From: Nymphaea colorata
Taxonomy: Eukaryota; Streptophyta; Magnoliopsida; Nymphaeales; Nymphaeaceae
Assembly (NCBI RefSeq): GCF_008831285.2
Contig: NC_045138.2
Span: 13,652,571 to 13,716,570 of the forward strand
Length of the DNA: 64,000 bases
Direction: 5' to 3'
In this document: positions 1 through 12,033 of the stretch, piece by piece
Layout: the number at the start of each line of letters is the position of its first letter
How positions within the stretch are numbered: the stretch's first letter is position 1
The notes under the pieces: model-generated
Seen by the model: only the letters and a program-made list of their open reading frames with translations
The model's database searches: none
Told to the model about the DNA's origin: nothing
Program-made: the position numbers and the translations under genes

Positions 1-2230
1 ATTTCTCTTTTCTAAAAGAAAATGGAAACATAGGTGCCTATTTGGAATTAGACTTACCAACGTGGCCCTCGATGAAATTTCATCTCTCTCTCTCTCTCTC
101 TCTCTTCTTTCTGCGCGGGCGCGCCAGTTTTCTTGCTTTGCGTGCCCTTTGGACCCTGAGTGTCTGAGTGATTCACCAGCATATCATATTCTACTGGGGA
201 TTAGCACAGAAAGAAAAAATAACATAAATGCGATTGTCAACTCTGGAACGAGGGACCTGGCTCATGTTAAGCACAGAAAATCTTATCCTACAAAACAATC
301 TTATCATGCAGACCAAGTTCAGTGGAACTTTCCGCCAAGTTCAGTGAAACTTTCCGCCATGGCTACCTCCACAATCACCACCACCACCCATCATATTTCT
401 TGCACTCATTTCCTTCCTATTGGGGCCTTCTTGTCATTATGTATAAGCCTTGCAGATCTTCACAATGATAATTAATGGTGATCATTTTCCTCAAAGTGAA
501 AAAAGTTAAGTTTCATGGTGATTTTTGCAGAGACCATTGTCATCATCATCTTCACTGTCGACTTACGGCGCCTCTCTCTGTCGTCCACATTATCGATTTA
601 CTGCGCCTCTCTCTTTCGTTATGCAAACGCTTTGGATCCCCGGTGTAATTACTGTCGTTGTCAGTAGGAAATGCTCCCGCATTATCTTATTCCACGTTCG
701 GATTAGTAATTTTCCTTTGCGGGGTACTGCAATCAACAGAGAAGAATAGTATCCACTGTTGAATGAACAGGGCCACTCTGAGATGATGGGCTCGACTCGT
801 TAAAAAAATGAAGTCGTCGGGCAATTTACTTGGATAAATTTTCTTACCAAGAAGATGACAACCATGCTCGTATATTACGTGATCTCTGCTTCTTCATAAC
901 AATCATAACGACGAAGGCCTTCATCATACGATGAATGATGCGTATCATTGCCGTCTACACTTAATTATGTGCCCCTCAATTTATAGTCATCATCATCCTA
1001 ATCATCATTATGATCACATAGCGCATGATTACTATTCATTTATGATTTATGATGCACACACAATCTTAAATATTTTTTTTCGGGGTCGGGTGCATTTGAA
1101 TCCTTCATCAAGCCGTGTGATTTGGCAACGATTAAACGGGCCAGGTGCTTGATTACATATGGTTAATTAACCAAGTATCCATGGATTCAAGAGCAGCCCC
1201 AAATCCCGTGCTCTTAGATCTTGTATCTTCGGCAGCCCAGCTAGAATAGCAAATCAGGATTTGAGGTTTTGAATTTTAAGCTTTACCTACTCTTATCCAT
1301 AGTTTGATAGCCATGCAGGATTTTGCTGTGAAAATATGCAAATCGTTTGAGATTATAATCACATACATCCAAGGCGCAAAATATTATAATTCGGATGACA
1401 TCACGACCAGCTACCATGTGCATCCAATTAAGAATTCATCCACGCACAGACAGATGCTTTGTTCGAGCAGAAGAGACTGAATAGCTTGTTTTGTTCAGTC
1501 TCATGCCGACAAGGTCGAATATAGAACTGCGGAAACTACGACTACATGATTAATCTTTGTTATTTGAGCCAAAAGTGTTCTCAAGTCAACCGGTTGTGGG
1601 AGTAAGCTCGATCTTTTTCAAGTCAGGTTTATCAATAATAATCTTGGTGTTTCTCCCTTAGCTGAAATTCAATTTAAACTAAAATATGAATTACATAAAT
1701 ATACATCGCCCAGACCATGTGCGGGTGCGGCACTCATGGTAATGTTTTTTTTCTTTCTGTTGAATTAACGTTCACTTAATGTAGAACTATTATATAAAAA
1801 CAACTTGAAATATTATTCGATTAAAGGACTGATTTCTAGCTATTGTTTTGCCTTCTATGATGGGCAAAAACAGTAAATGATGGGATTTGAGAAGAATATT
1901 CCCCCAGCTGGTGAACCGTCACTCAAAGGGCGCGGTGCCATTAAATAGACCAAAATGGTTCGTTGGTTTGTAGTATTAATTGCAGATATTTGTTTTTTTC
2001 AACCATGCATGAACAGGATAGCACTTAAGGACCCTTTAGTTTCCTGAGACCGCCGCGAGCGATTACAGATCTTGGTTCATGATTTCATATGTTTGATCCA
2101 TAATGGGAATATGAACACTTTTTTCTGACAATTTAATGAATTACATTATACATTTGGGATCACTGTGTCTTCAAATTTATTGGTCTCAAATCTCACAGGA
2201 CTTGCGATTCGTGGACTAATTGGGAGATAT
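1..2230. other. Gene-free AT-rich intergenic DNA
   Basis: No open frame here resembles a known protein. The longest (62-475) starts in a CT microsatellite at about 83-104 and reads through low-complexity Ser/Leu and then unrelated residues, with no domain or splice structure. The stretch from 900 to 1,150 is rich in cat/cac triplets, giving a His-rich chance frame. I see no repeat shared with the rest of the window. Confidence 0.6.
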
Positions 2231-2231
2231 T

Positions 2232-2690
2232 GAGACTTTTAAATCTACAGTGCAGTCGAGCGCCGGCCCCACCCTCTCCGGCTCTTACTGTAGCCGTTGC
2301 CTGGCTTGACAGAGCAGGCTGGCTCGGAAGGCAAGAACATTAGAAAGTAGCCGGGCTGGGCTGTCTGTTTCTTCCCCTCTTTCTCCATAATTCGCTTGTG
2401 TTTTGAAGGGAGTAGTTGCCCATTTGTATCATTTCAATGAGACCCCACGTCTTTTAGTCTCGTGTTCTTGGAAAAGAAAAATTTTCCCCGATTTGGTTTT
2501 ATTGTTTGTCTCCTCTGTTGTTGTCCCACGAGTGTGATGGCGACGAAAAAGGAAAAATTTTACCCAACAAGCCCGAACTGTCTTTCGGCATTAATAGTGA
2601 AAGCTCACGACGTGTTTTTTTTTTTTCCACATTGCAGTCTCCGGACGTTTCCTTTTCCTCTGTTCGGCTTAGTGTTTCTGTGTTTGGTAC
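2232..2690 (+). repeat. Shortened copy of a segment found at 28.6-29.6 kb
   Basis: This stretch matches 28,600-28,880 and then 29,437-29,600 in the same orientation, with the roughly 550 bp between them missing. Shared landmarks include the block around ggcaaga/ggcaagg-acattagaaagtagc and the block reading tgtcccacgagtgtgatggc. The same segment lies inverted in the left arm at about 8,560-9,640. It carries no gene: the frames at 2,462-2,749 and 29,374-29,702 are chance frames of the repeat. Confidence 0.75.
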
Positions 2691-4900
2691 TAATTAATAT
2701 GATTAAAAATTATCGAGGCGAAGCTTGCCTTTCTATTCATGCACTTTAAAGCTTTTGCGAATTATAATTCTTGGACAAAATAAGTTCAAAGTTTCGTGAG
2801 AGCGTTATTAGTCTCCCAAAAATGTCTAAACCTTTTTAGGTGGGAATACCTATATTAAGCACTACCAAAATTGGATTATTTTATAATATAATATTATTTG
2901 CAATAACTAAAATTTATATTTTGATAAATTTACGAAGCTGCTGAACTTTTAGTGCAACAATGTCACCTACAGTTTGTAAAATTATAAAAAACTGTGAACT
3001 GTGTGAGTTATAAAATCATTTAGAGACACATGCATCATAAATAGTGTAATAATTTTCGTCTCAATAAGAAAAGAAGCAGTTTTAAGTACAAAGAGTTTTA
3101 AGAACTTTTAATGCAACAACGTCACCTTCCCTTTAAGTGCATTTATAAGGACGAAGGAGAGAAGCGACTATGTGCATGAGAGATGCAAAATTGTTGAGAA
3201 ATCAAGATAAAAGATTTAATTTATGAAGATTCTTTATTCTTTAAGTAAATTATCATTTGAATAACGGTAAAATAATCTTTTTAAGTATATTTCAGTAATT
3301 CCCATAAAGGTTGTGGTCTATTTTGAATTGAGGTGGCTATGTATGCTTTCTCGAACATTAAGGACTCGTTTTGTAATAATGTAAAAGCAAGTGGTTATAA
3401 GTAAGTTTTCTTTAGCTTCAGCCTTCAAGCAGTATTACAAGTCCCATATTTCAGGATTCCGAGTCATAAGAAATAAGATTTTCACAAATCCCGAGCATCA
3501 ATGGATTCAGACAGTGTATTTCAAGATTAATAAAATGTCGACAGCTGGTTATAAAGAAGAATATTGCTTTTAAAGGTATGTATTGGAAATATGACCTGCC
3601 TTTTGTAAGGGCAAAATAAATTTGGAAAGATGAAGTTTTTTTTTTGTTTCGTTTTATAAAATAGCAGAAATGCCCCTTTCTGAATATCGGAATCAGAAAT
3701 TTTGCACTGACAGGCACCATTTCAAATGTGTGTTCGAGCTTCGCATATTGCTATTCATCTGTACTTACCAGACAAATTGAGCTCTCTGAAATTTGAAAAC
3801 TGGGACCTAATGATTGTGGTAGAACTGAATGCTTTCAAAAATTGCAAGTTGCCATGAGAATCCAGTAAATCAATGCTGTCATTTCACTGTATGATCTAAA
3901 AATTAGTTCAACTATGAATCAATTGAATGCTTACAAGATCATTTCACCTTGACATGCTTAGATGAAGTTGCAGACCACATTTATGCCGACTGCCATGTGA
4001 GAGACAACATAAATAGAATAATTTCCTTTCCTTTTCAATTAGTTAACAGGACCAAAATTGGCTATTTGTCCATCAACGAGTGTTAGAGCTACACCTCTAA
4101 TCCCTGAATTCTTCCTGGTCAGTCTCACATTAGCTATTGCTAGTCTGTGCTTTTTTGACTTTCATGTGTGTTGTTGTTTGAAGAGGATGTCATGACAGAA
4201 GTTGATCGTCCAATTAGATGGAAGGGACAAAACTCTGTTTTCTCTTGAATTAGTCGTGCGTTTGGCCCAATTTTTGGCGATACTCACGATATAGGGACAC
4301 TCAAAAATTCATAGAAAATCACCCAGACTCTGTTTGCCCTCAAATTTGAACTGAAGGTCGCCAAGATGAAGGGAAATGAACGCCACAAAATTCAGCCCCA
4401 ACGGGAGCTTCCAAGAAAAAACACGCCCCATCTAAATATTGCTGGAAATCACAGTCTTTGTTTACAGTAAAACAGAGTACTCTGGCTGGCGGCGTTCACG
4501 ATTCTCCTTCGCCAGAAATTGGGGCTTTCCCCCAAATCGATTCTCCTATCTCTAATACCATAAAAGAATTCAAAACAGAGGAGAGAGAGATCAGCACACA
4601 AAGACAATGCAAGAGTATTTACGTGGTTTGATCATTGACGATCTACATCCACAGAATAATGGTATGCATTTTTTTTATTCTTTTCTCTCATATTGTTACA
4701 AGCTTCCTTTACAATTTTATACATCTATTGTAGCCGTTTGGGAGTTCAACGTTTTGATCGTTCTTTCTCTTCATAGTCTTCTTTCAATAGGAAGTTTCTC
4801 CTTGGCGCCCTGTTTCTTTTTTTTATCGTTGTCCCAATTTTATCAATCGCATCACCTTTTAATCTTGAAGGATTCGTTGGACTGGTTGCTCTATTTTCGT
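2691..4900. other. AT-rich intergenic DNA, nothing recognised
   Basis: I find no gene, repeat shared with other parts of the window, or structured RNA here. Short frames on both strands (3,391-3,720; 4,607-4,979) overlap each other in opposite directions and lack any domain. The last 300 bases lead into a segment also found 3' of the complete IQM gene. Confidence 0.5.
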
Positions 4901-4904
4901 TAAC

Positions 4905-5570
4905 AAGTAAACGAACAAAGTAGGAAATTTCGACCGAACAAAGGAGGTGGAGAACATTATCAGGCATTTGTTTACGCACTTTGGAAGAAGAATTCTCAAC
5001 AGTGTAACTGTGTAAGAGCTAAGAATGTGTCGACATTAATCCAGAACGGAGATGTCGAACCCACTATGAAGTGCGAAAGTCGACCTGTCATATGATTAGA
5101 CATGGTTTTTCCACATAATCAGAAGAAGGATCTTGGTAAGTAGGGGTGGGGCAAGAAATTTTGTAGTCGCAGGAACCCAACTATACTTTCAAAATATTAA
5201 TAGAGGCCAAAATACAAATTTTCATAATTTTTATTTAAATAAAACTAAAACTTATTTCAAAATTTTAAAAAACTGATGGGGGCCCCTGTTCGTAAGCTTG
5301 CAATCTCATCTTCCAACGGATGTGTCGAGTAAAATATGAATCCAACAGTGATAAAAGAGTTGATCCTGTCAGGGCTATGGCTAAACCACTTTTTTTTAAA
5401 GGGCGTATGCAGTGGATATTTAGATTTAACCATAAAAAGATCATCGATCTCTAGCAGCGGGTGTTAATGACAAGTACATTATTGCAAGTCTGGTTCACAT
5501 GGTCTTTCCAATGAAACTGAACTTGTATACGTCGAAGCCACCTTTCTTCATAACGAAAGTTTTTTTTTTT
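4905..5570 (+). repeat. Copy of the region downstream of IQM copy 2
   Basis: This matches about 41,690-42,510 in the same orientation. Landmarks include cattatcaggcatttgttta, the run ending gagctaagaat, and a transposon-like patch (about 5,140-5,300) starting aggggtgg-gcaagaaattt and ending in a gggg-cccc run. The IQM gene that precedes this segment at 41 kb is absent here, so this is a third, gene-less remnant of the duplicated unit. The part at 5,490-5,550 is also found at 46,709-46,780. Confidence 0.75.
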
Positions 5571-6024
5571 TTGGTTGCAACTTTGGAAGACATTTCGACT
5601 GGCTGACTCGGGTAGCCGGAAAAAGCTTTTCCGGCTGGGTATCAGGTGGGGCCTGGTAGCGGGTACGCCTCAGGCTTGGTAGCTTAGTGTGATAATTATT
5701 GAGCGACACTGGGTGGCCCAATGCCCATTCCTGGTTGCATTTACTAACAATGCCTTATCAAACGGATCATTACAGTTGGAGAATTGGGTTGATGTGCGCG
5801 AGAGTGAACCGACGGACACTGTCGTGCGACGTAGGGAAGCAGCAGCACACAAAATGCAACAAACCATGCAATATTTGTAAGTATCAAGAAATAAAATGCC
5901 AGGAAGTATCCAGTTCTAATGCCCATCTCTTCTACACAAGGGTTTTACCTCTCTCAACCCTCTCAACAAACGAAAGATACAACACTTGCCTCCTAAAAGT
6001 ACAAAACTTAATATATGTTGGACA
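5571..6024. other. Intergenic DNA, nothing recognised
   Basis: Five short overlapping frames on both strands occupy the same 200 bases, which is typical of chance frames. No domain, tRNA or repeat boundary is visible. Confidence 0.45.
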
Positions 6025-7440
6025 TGTGATCCCCTCTCAAACATCTTTATGAAAGTAAGGCTTTCTTATGCATGTGACTGTTGATGGCGATTTGATTCTG
6101 TTACCAGCAACCTAAGTTTTGAAGATGATTACTTAACCTAACAGAAATTCAGTGTCCTAACAAAAGTAGAAAGTATATTGGATTTTCTAGGGTGCATCAT
6201 CTTCTATATTTTGTTTTTTTTTTTACCTGCAAAATAATAATAATAATAATAATCTTTACAAGTAGATGATCGGTTTGTAGGAGACTGAGATATAAACTTA
6301 GAGAATGGAATGAGATTTTAGGTAGTTGCCTTAAGAATCTAGAAATGTTTTTGTTAATTGCACCAAAAATGTGAAATTGAAAAAGGAAAATCTAGGAACA
6401 AATGTAAAAGAAATCCATTCATGAGAGCTTCCTCATATGAATTGGAATTTGACAACAAATGTGTTAACTAATAAAAGTGATTACATTGGGATATATATTA
6501 GAGTTGCTAAGAACTTAAAGGCCACATTTAAAACCATGTGGTGCATTTTTCTCATGTTTGTTTGTTAAAAGTTGTTTATGATTTCTTGTCATTCGCACTC
6601 TCTCATTTCAATAGCAAAGAAATGACTTGTAGGTTGAAGAAATATATATGAAACAATACTTGTCTATCTACATTACCACAAGAGTGTTTAGTTGCTCTTT
6701 TTATCTTTCTTTTTTCTTCTAAAATCATATACTTTTAATCGGTAGGCTGACTGCGACAACTCGATGATATGAAGGACACATCAACTCCATTGGTGGTGGC
6801 TTGCTAAATTAAAAGGAAAAAAAAAAAAGAGAATGTATTCTTTCTCATATTTTAATTTTAGTACACATAATTGTCAAACAACTTTAGTTTATAGTGTAGT
6901 TTGCTTGAGCAAAATAAAGGAAAAGAAGTACTTCTATAGTCTACATGTCTATTGAAGAGGCCAAGCTCAGTTATTGATGCTTATTGGTTACTTTTAGTCT
7001 AAAAGTTTTGAATGAAAAGATTGAAGTTTTCGCGAAGAAATTAGAAATCCTTATTATTTTTTTTCATTTTTTTTACTTTTAAAGTCAAGATAAATTTTAT
7101 TTTGCGTCTTTTTGGAAGTTGGGGGTGGCCAGCTGGGGAGAGTGGCTGCTTGGAGAATTAATAGATGCACTGATATTATTTCAATTTTCTCAAGCAGGGT
7201 CTATTAATTTGTTTGACATTTGCCTTTTTTGTACGCTAGTCAAAAAAAGAAAATGAGTGTACCTGTACATTGTATCGAGTGGTGTGCTGAGGAATAAAGA
7301 TTTTCAGTTCAAACTTAAACTGGAGAAATATGTAAATTCTATATATATAAAAGATTTTCATTTGAGAAAACTGTAAATTATATATATATAAATAAAGCAC
7401 TGGATTCTCAAGGCCATCCCGCGCTAACTGATGCCACATT
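6025..7440 (+). repeat. 1.4 kb dispersed non-coding repeat 'R1', copy a
   Basis: This is the first of a family I call R1. Full or near-full copies lie at 10,390-11,760 (+), 26,450-27,860 (-) and 42,505-43,870 (+); partial copies lie at 21,990-22,660 and 15,125-15,410. Shared order: a start near tcaaacatctttatgaaag, an AAT-repeat patch, a patch around ctctcatttcaatagcaaag, a patch around aagtcaagataaattttatt, then a TA microsatellite of varying length and an end near ggattctcaaggccatcc. There is no long open frame, so it is either a non-autonomous element or unique DNA carried by segmental duplication. Confidence 0.8.
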
Positions 7441-7640
7441 TTTGTTTATTTTGTGACTAACTGAGAGGGGAGCGAAGGAAGAGGGAGTAAATTTATGGGC
7501 AGCAAGAAGCCTCCTCCATCCAAAGTGACGAGGGGAGGGAAGGAAGATGCTACAAATTTATAGGCAGTGCCATCGATCGTACCTCCTCCATCCTCGTGAC
7601 CTCGCGGTTGCGATATTGACGACGAGTTAACACATTTTAT
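7421..7640 (-). promoter_or_regulatory. Stray copy of the distal MYB upstream region
   Basis: The sequence from ctaactgatgccacattttt to gcgatattgac matches the upstream DNA of the two MYB exon 1 copies at 16,660-16,800 and 24,410-24,545. A short internal block is repeated here. No MYB exon accompanies it, so it is a promoter fragment left behind by rearrangement. Strand is given as the direction in which the related MYB exons are read. Confidence 0.6.
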
Positions 7641-8107
7641 ATAAGTTAAACTAAAATTTTCTGTGCCGATCAATATCATGGATGGGGGAACAAGAGAGCC
7701 TCCTTGGTCCTTATCTCAGGCCTCTTGCTGGTCCAGGCGACTTGTGGAAAGGAGAAGGGATGCTGATTGTGACATCGGTGGGTCCGTATCCATCTGTATT
7801 GTATTATTAGGTTTGGATCAATAATTTAAAATAGATTCAAGATAAGATTGTACCGGATAACAATTGGGGGAGATGCATGGGGACTATGATCGCGTCGTTG
7901 GATCCAAACTAAGACAGAAGATCACCATCATGAGTTTTGGATTTGCATTAAAAGGCAAAACATGATCTGATTGTTAGAAGGGTGGGATTTGGGTTTGCAA
8001 GTTTGTCTACCAAACGCGACTAAATAAGTTTGGTTTCACTCTGATTTAGACCCAAGCTGATAGTGAAGATTGCAGATGGCTCTGCAAACCATCCTTAATA
8101 GAGAAAC

Positions 8108-8226
8108 GGATACGTTTTGCCTTTCCAGTTTCAACTAATTCTTAGGCAGAATGTAATGTATCCTTTCTCTATTAAAGATACGTTTTGCCTAAGAATCAAT
8201 TAAAACTAGAAAGGCAAAACGTATCC
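8108..8226. repeat. Short hairpin (MITE-like), left-arm copy
   Basis: The first 55 bases (from ggatacgttttgccttt) pair with the last 55 read in reverse complement (ending aaaggcaaaacgtatcc) with only a handful of mismatches and a loop of roughly 10 bases. The mirror copy is at 29,916-30,034. This could be a small MITE or a miRNA-like foldback; no target-site duplication is obvious. Confidence 0.7.
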
Positions 8227-9769
8227 TTAGGAACCACATGGTGAATGTCCACTAGGTTTCTACTTAGATATTCAAAAAAGATTTTGAAAATATTAACTTG
8301 TTGAATCTTGGTGCTTACTGAAGTTAAAAAAATAGGTTAGTTATAGCCAACATTCGTATATTGGACGTACATGAATTTTATACCAATTCTGTACTTCTTG
8401 TCTTTGTTACATGAAACATAAATTGTTATTTTTATCTTATCAAACACGTAAGTGATATGGGTTCGGTATATAGATAAGTGGAAACTTCCGGAGACTGCAA
8501 TGAAAGAAAAAAAAAAAAAAAGGACGTTATGAGCTTTCAGTATAAGGCGGAAAGAACATTCAGGCGTGCTGGGTAAAATTGTTCTTTTTCGTCGCCATCA
8601 CACTGATGGGACAACAACGGAGGAGACAAACAATAAAATCCAAATCGGGGGACAGAAGCCTAATTTTTCTTTTCCAAGAACACGAGACTAATGTGGGCTG
8701 ACATCCATTTGCACGTCCGGACGTAGATCGAGATTGATGAGAGTGTTTGCGTGCACGGGAAACTTCTCCGAGATAGGTTGCACTGAATAGCTTATTTCAG
8801 ATAAAATATCCCACCAGAAAAACTAGAACAGGTTCTCAGTGGACAATCCTACTTGATAAAAGGTAGCATCCTAAAAAATTTTACATGAAGGCGACAAACT
8901 GCGTTTCTAGAATTTTCTGAATTGGAACATGGATTGCATTCGACTTTCTTTTCTATTAGAGAAGCATTAATGTATTTTACTGCCTGACAGGCCAAGTGAT
9001 TGTTAAATCACCGAATCTTTATTCATGAAAATATATCATAAGAACATTCTGATACCAAGATACCAAAATTAATGGTTTCTTGATTTCACCGAATCTTTAT
9101 TCATGAAAATATATTATAAGAACATCCTGATACCAAAATTAATGGTTTATTGATTAAAATGACAAGTTTGCTCGATCCCCAGATCGAGCACCACCCTATT
9201 ACAAAAATTTGTCTTTTCATAACGAATGTGTTTTTCAATTCACCCAACCTTATTTTATTTCCTTGCGGACAACAAGTTCTAAAATCATATACTTTTAACT
9301 GAAATATAGGTATCTTATCCTGACAAAATCAATTAAATTTTCATATTTTTAAACCTAAAAGACATGGGGTCTGATTGAAATGATGCGACCTCTACGTATG
9401 ATTATAGATACTGGGGGAGCTCATGGAACCCATGAAAGAAAAAGCATGAATGATCAAATGAGCAACTACTTCCTTTAAACACGCTATAAAGAAGCGAATT
9501 ATAGAGAAAGAGGAGAAGAAACAGACAGCCCCGCTGCTTTCTAATGTCCTTGCCTTCCTAGCCAGCCTGCTCGGTCAAACCAGGCAACCGCTACAGTGCC
9601 ATAAGTCAGTCTGGTCAAACCCAGCCAACATCTCAATCTGTACAAATAATATTTGATCAGGATAGACCTAGGTCATTTCTGCATTCAAGTGCATTGGAGT
9701 ACTGGCTGGCCAAAAGTAATGTTCAACGTATGTATAAATCAAAATTAATGACCTAATGATAATTATATC

Positions 9770-9970
9770 TTGAAACTTGAAAGGTTGTTTGGCAACAGAA
9801 ACACTTTGTTATAGTCTCATGAATTTGTCTCAACGAATAAGTAAGTTCAAGTTTAATTATCCTATGAACCTGATTCATTCGTTGGGACAGATTCATGGGA
9901 CACTTACAATGTATCTCTACTGCCAAATGACCCTTGACGAAGACATTGAGATCTACTAGCTTGAACATTG
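9770..9970. repeat. Imperfect hairpin with ggcaac...tgcc ends, left-arm copy
   Basis: The half beginning ttgtttggcaacagaaacac pairs imperfectly with the half ending near ctactgccaaatgaccc, through a core containing ctcatgaatttgtctcaacg and its complement. Because the two halves are complementary, similar frames appear on both strands; these are not genes. The mirror copy is at 28,283-28,490. Its form suggests a MITE. Confidence 0.6.
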
Positions 9971-10389
9971 ACCTTAAAATGCCTGAATTTCAGTAGTCGA
10001 TCATCAACTCGTCAAAGAAAAACGAACTGGGTTAACTCTTTTTTTTTTTTCACTCTCTTAATCCATACTCAGCAATTGTGATTTGCTTCGACTAATTCCA
10101 ATCAGCATTTGTGTTGTATGAACTTCATTTATTTTTTCTTTTTAATTTTGAATTCTATCTGACAAACAAGAATTCTTTCATACATCACTAATAACGTGAA
10201 TCATTTTTCTTTGCTTTTTGTATTGATGAGGAGAGAACGAATAAGAACGACCAAAAGCATGTGATCTCTTTTGGAGTGATTATGACATTACACCTTTGCT
10301 TTGACCACTACATTTTTGAAGTTGTGCGATTTTTGTAGGCGCAGATCGCCACTGGAGACAAATAGATCACAAGTTATATAACCAAAATG

Positions 10390-11685
10390 TGTGACATGTG
10401 ATTCCTTCTCAAACGTCTTTATGAAAGTAAGGCTCTCTTATGCATGTGACTGTTGATGGCGATTTGACCGTATGAGGTTTGTGACTCTGTTACCAGCAAT
10501 CGCAGGTTTGAAGATGATTATTTAACTTAACCGAATAAATTCAGTGTCCTAACAGAAGTAGAAAGTATATTGGATTTTCTAGGGTACACCATCTTCTATA
10601 TTTTGTTTTCTTACATGCATAATAATAATAATAATCTCTATAAACAGATGATTGGTTGGTAGGAGCCAGATACATAAACTTAGAGAGGATGGAACGAGAT
10701 TTTGGGTAGTTGGCCTAAGAATCCAGAAAAGTTTTTGTTAATTGCACCCAAAATGTGAAATTGGGAAAGGAAAATCTGGGAGCACATGTGAAATAAATCT
10801 TCTCATGAAAGCTTTCTCATCTGAATTGGAATTTGACAGCAAACGTGGTAACGTATAAAAAGTGATTACATTGCGAACACATATTAGAGCTGTCGATAAC
10901 TTAAAGGCCAGTCGTAAAACCATGTAGTGCATTTTGCTCATGTTTGTTTGTTAAAAGTTGTTTATGATTTCTTGTCCTTCGCACTCTCTCATTTCAATAG
11001 CAAAGAAATGACTTGTAGGTTGGAAAATATATATAGAGTAATACTTGTCTGTCTTTTTTTTTCCACTAAAGTCTCCTACTTTTAATTGGTAGGCTGAATG
11101 CGACAACTCAATAATATGAAAGAGGCATTGGCTCTATTGGTGGTGGCTTGCTAAATTAGAAGGAAAAAAAAATAGTATCCTTTTCCATACTTTAATTTTG
11201 GCACACATAATTGTCATTGTGTAGTTGAGCAAAATGAAGGAAAAGAAGCAGCTCTAATTTATGTTAGCTTATAGTTTAGATGGTCCATTGAAGGGGCCAA
11301 GGTGAGGCATTGATGCTCATTTATTTACTTTTTAGTCTAAAAATTTATTTTATTAGAAATATCGAAGTTTTTGGGAATAAATTACAAATCCTTGCTCTCT
11401 TTTTTCATTTTTTATTTTTAAAGTCAAGATAAATTTTATTTTGCATCTTTTCAGAAGTTGGGGATGGGCCGTTGGGGAGAGTGGCTGGTTGAAGAATTAA
11501 TAGATGCACTGAATTTTCTCAAGCATGGTCTATTAATTTGTTTGACACTTGCCTTTTGTGTACACAAGTCAAAAAGAGAAAATAAGTATACATGTACGCT
11601 GTATCTAGTGGTGTGTCGATTTCAGTCCAAACTTAAATTGGAGAAATCTGTAAATTCGATATATATAAAAGATTTTCTTTGAGAA

Positions 11686-11744
<59 letters not shown>

Positions 11745-11760
11745 TTTCTCAAGGCCATCC
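10390..11760 (+). repeat. R1 repeat, copy b, inside the left inverted arm
   Basis: This is collinear with the copy at 6,025-7,440 across its length, with small indels, and is mirrored by 26,450-27,860 in the other arm. It ends in a TA dinucleotide run of about 52 bases (11,692-11,743), where the mirror copy has only about 14. Confidence 0.8.
11692..11743. repeat. TA microsatellite
   Basis: Uninterrupted at/ta dinucleotide run at the 3' end of an R1 copy. Corresponding positions in the other R1 copies are at 22,567-22,642 and 43,687-43,722. Confidence 0.95.
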
Positions 11761-12033
11761 CACCTCATTAACACAGCCCAAAAAAAAAGTACATTGGGCT
11801 GAAGTATGTATCATCCCAGCCGCGACATTTTGGGTAGCATATTAAACTGTGTTTTAGACAAAATATTATCCATATAATATGTTTATAACACTAATTTAAC
11901 ATAAATCAAGTTTTAGTCCACGTCATTCTTGTAAAAAATTGATCTTTATACTATCAAAATTTTGATGTTATAAGGGCCGTTTGTTTTTAAAATATTAAAA
12001 AAATATTATTTAAGTAAGAAAACAACTAAGTTA

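Noticed and set aside
62-475. 137-codon frame near the left edge
   Set aside because: It begins in a CT microsatellite and shows no domain, no homologous copy and no promoter.
9753-9968. 71-codon frame also found at 28,282-28,491
   Set aside because: It spans a palindromic MITE-like hairpin, and a similar frame exists on the opposite strand; codon changes are not protein-like.
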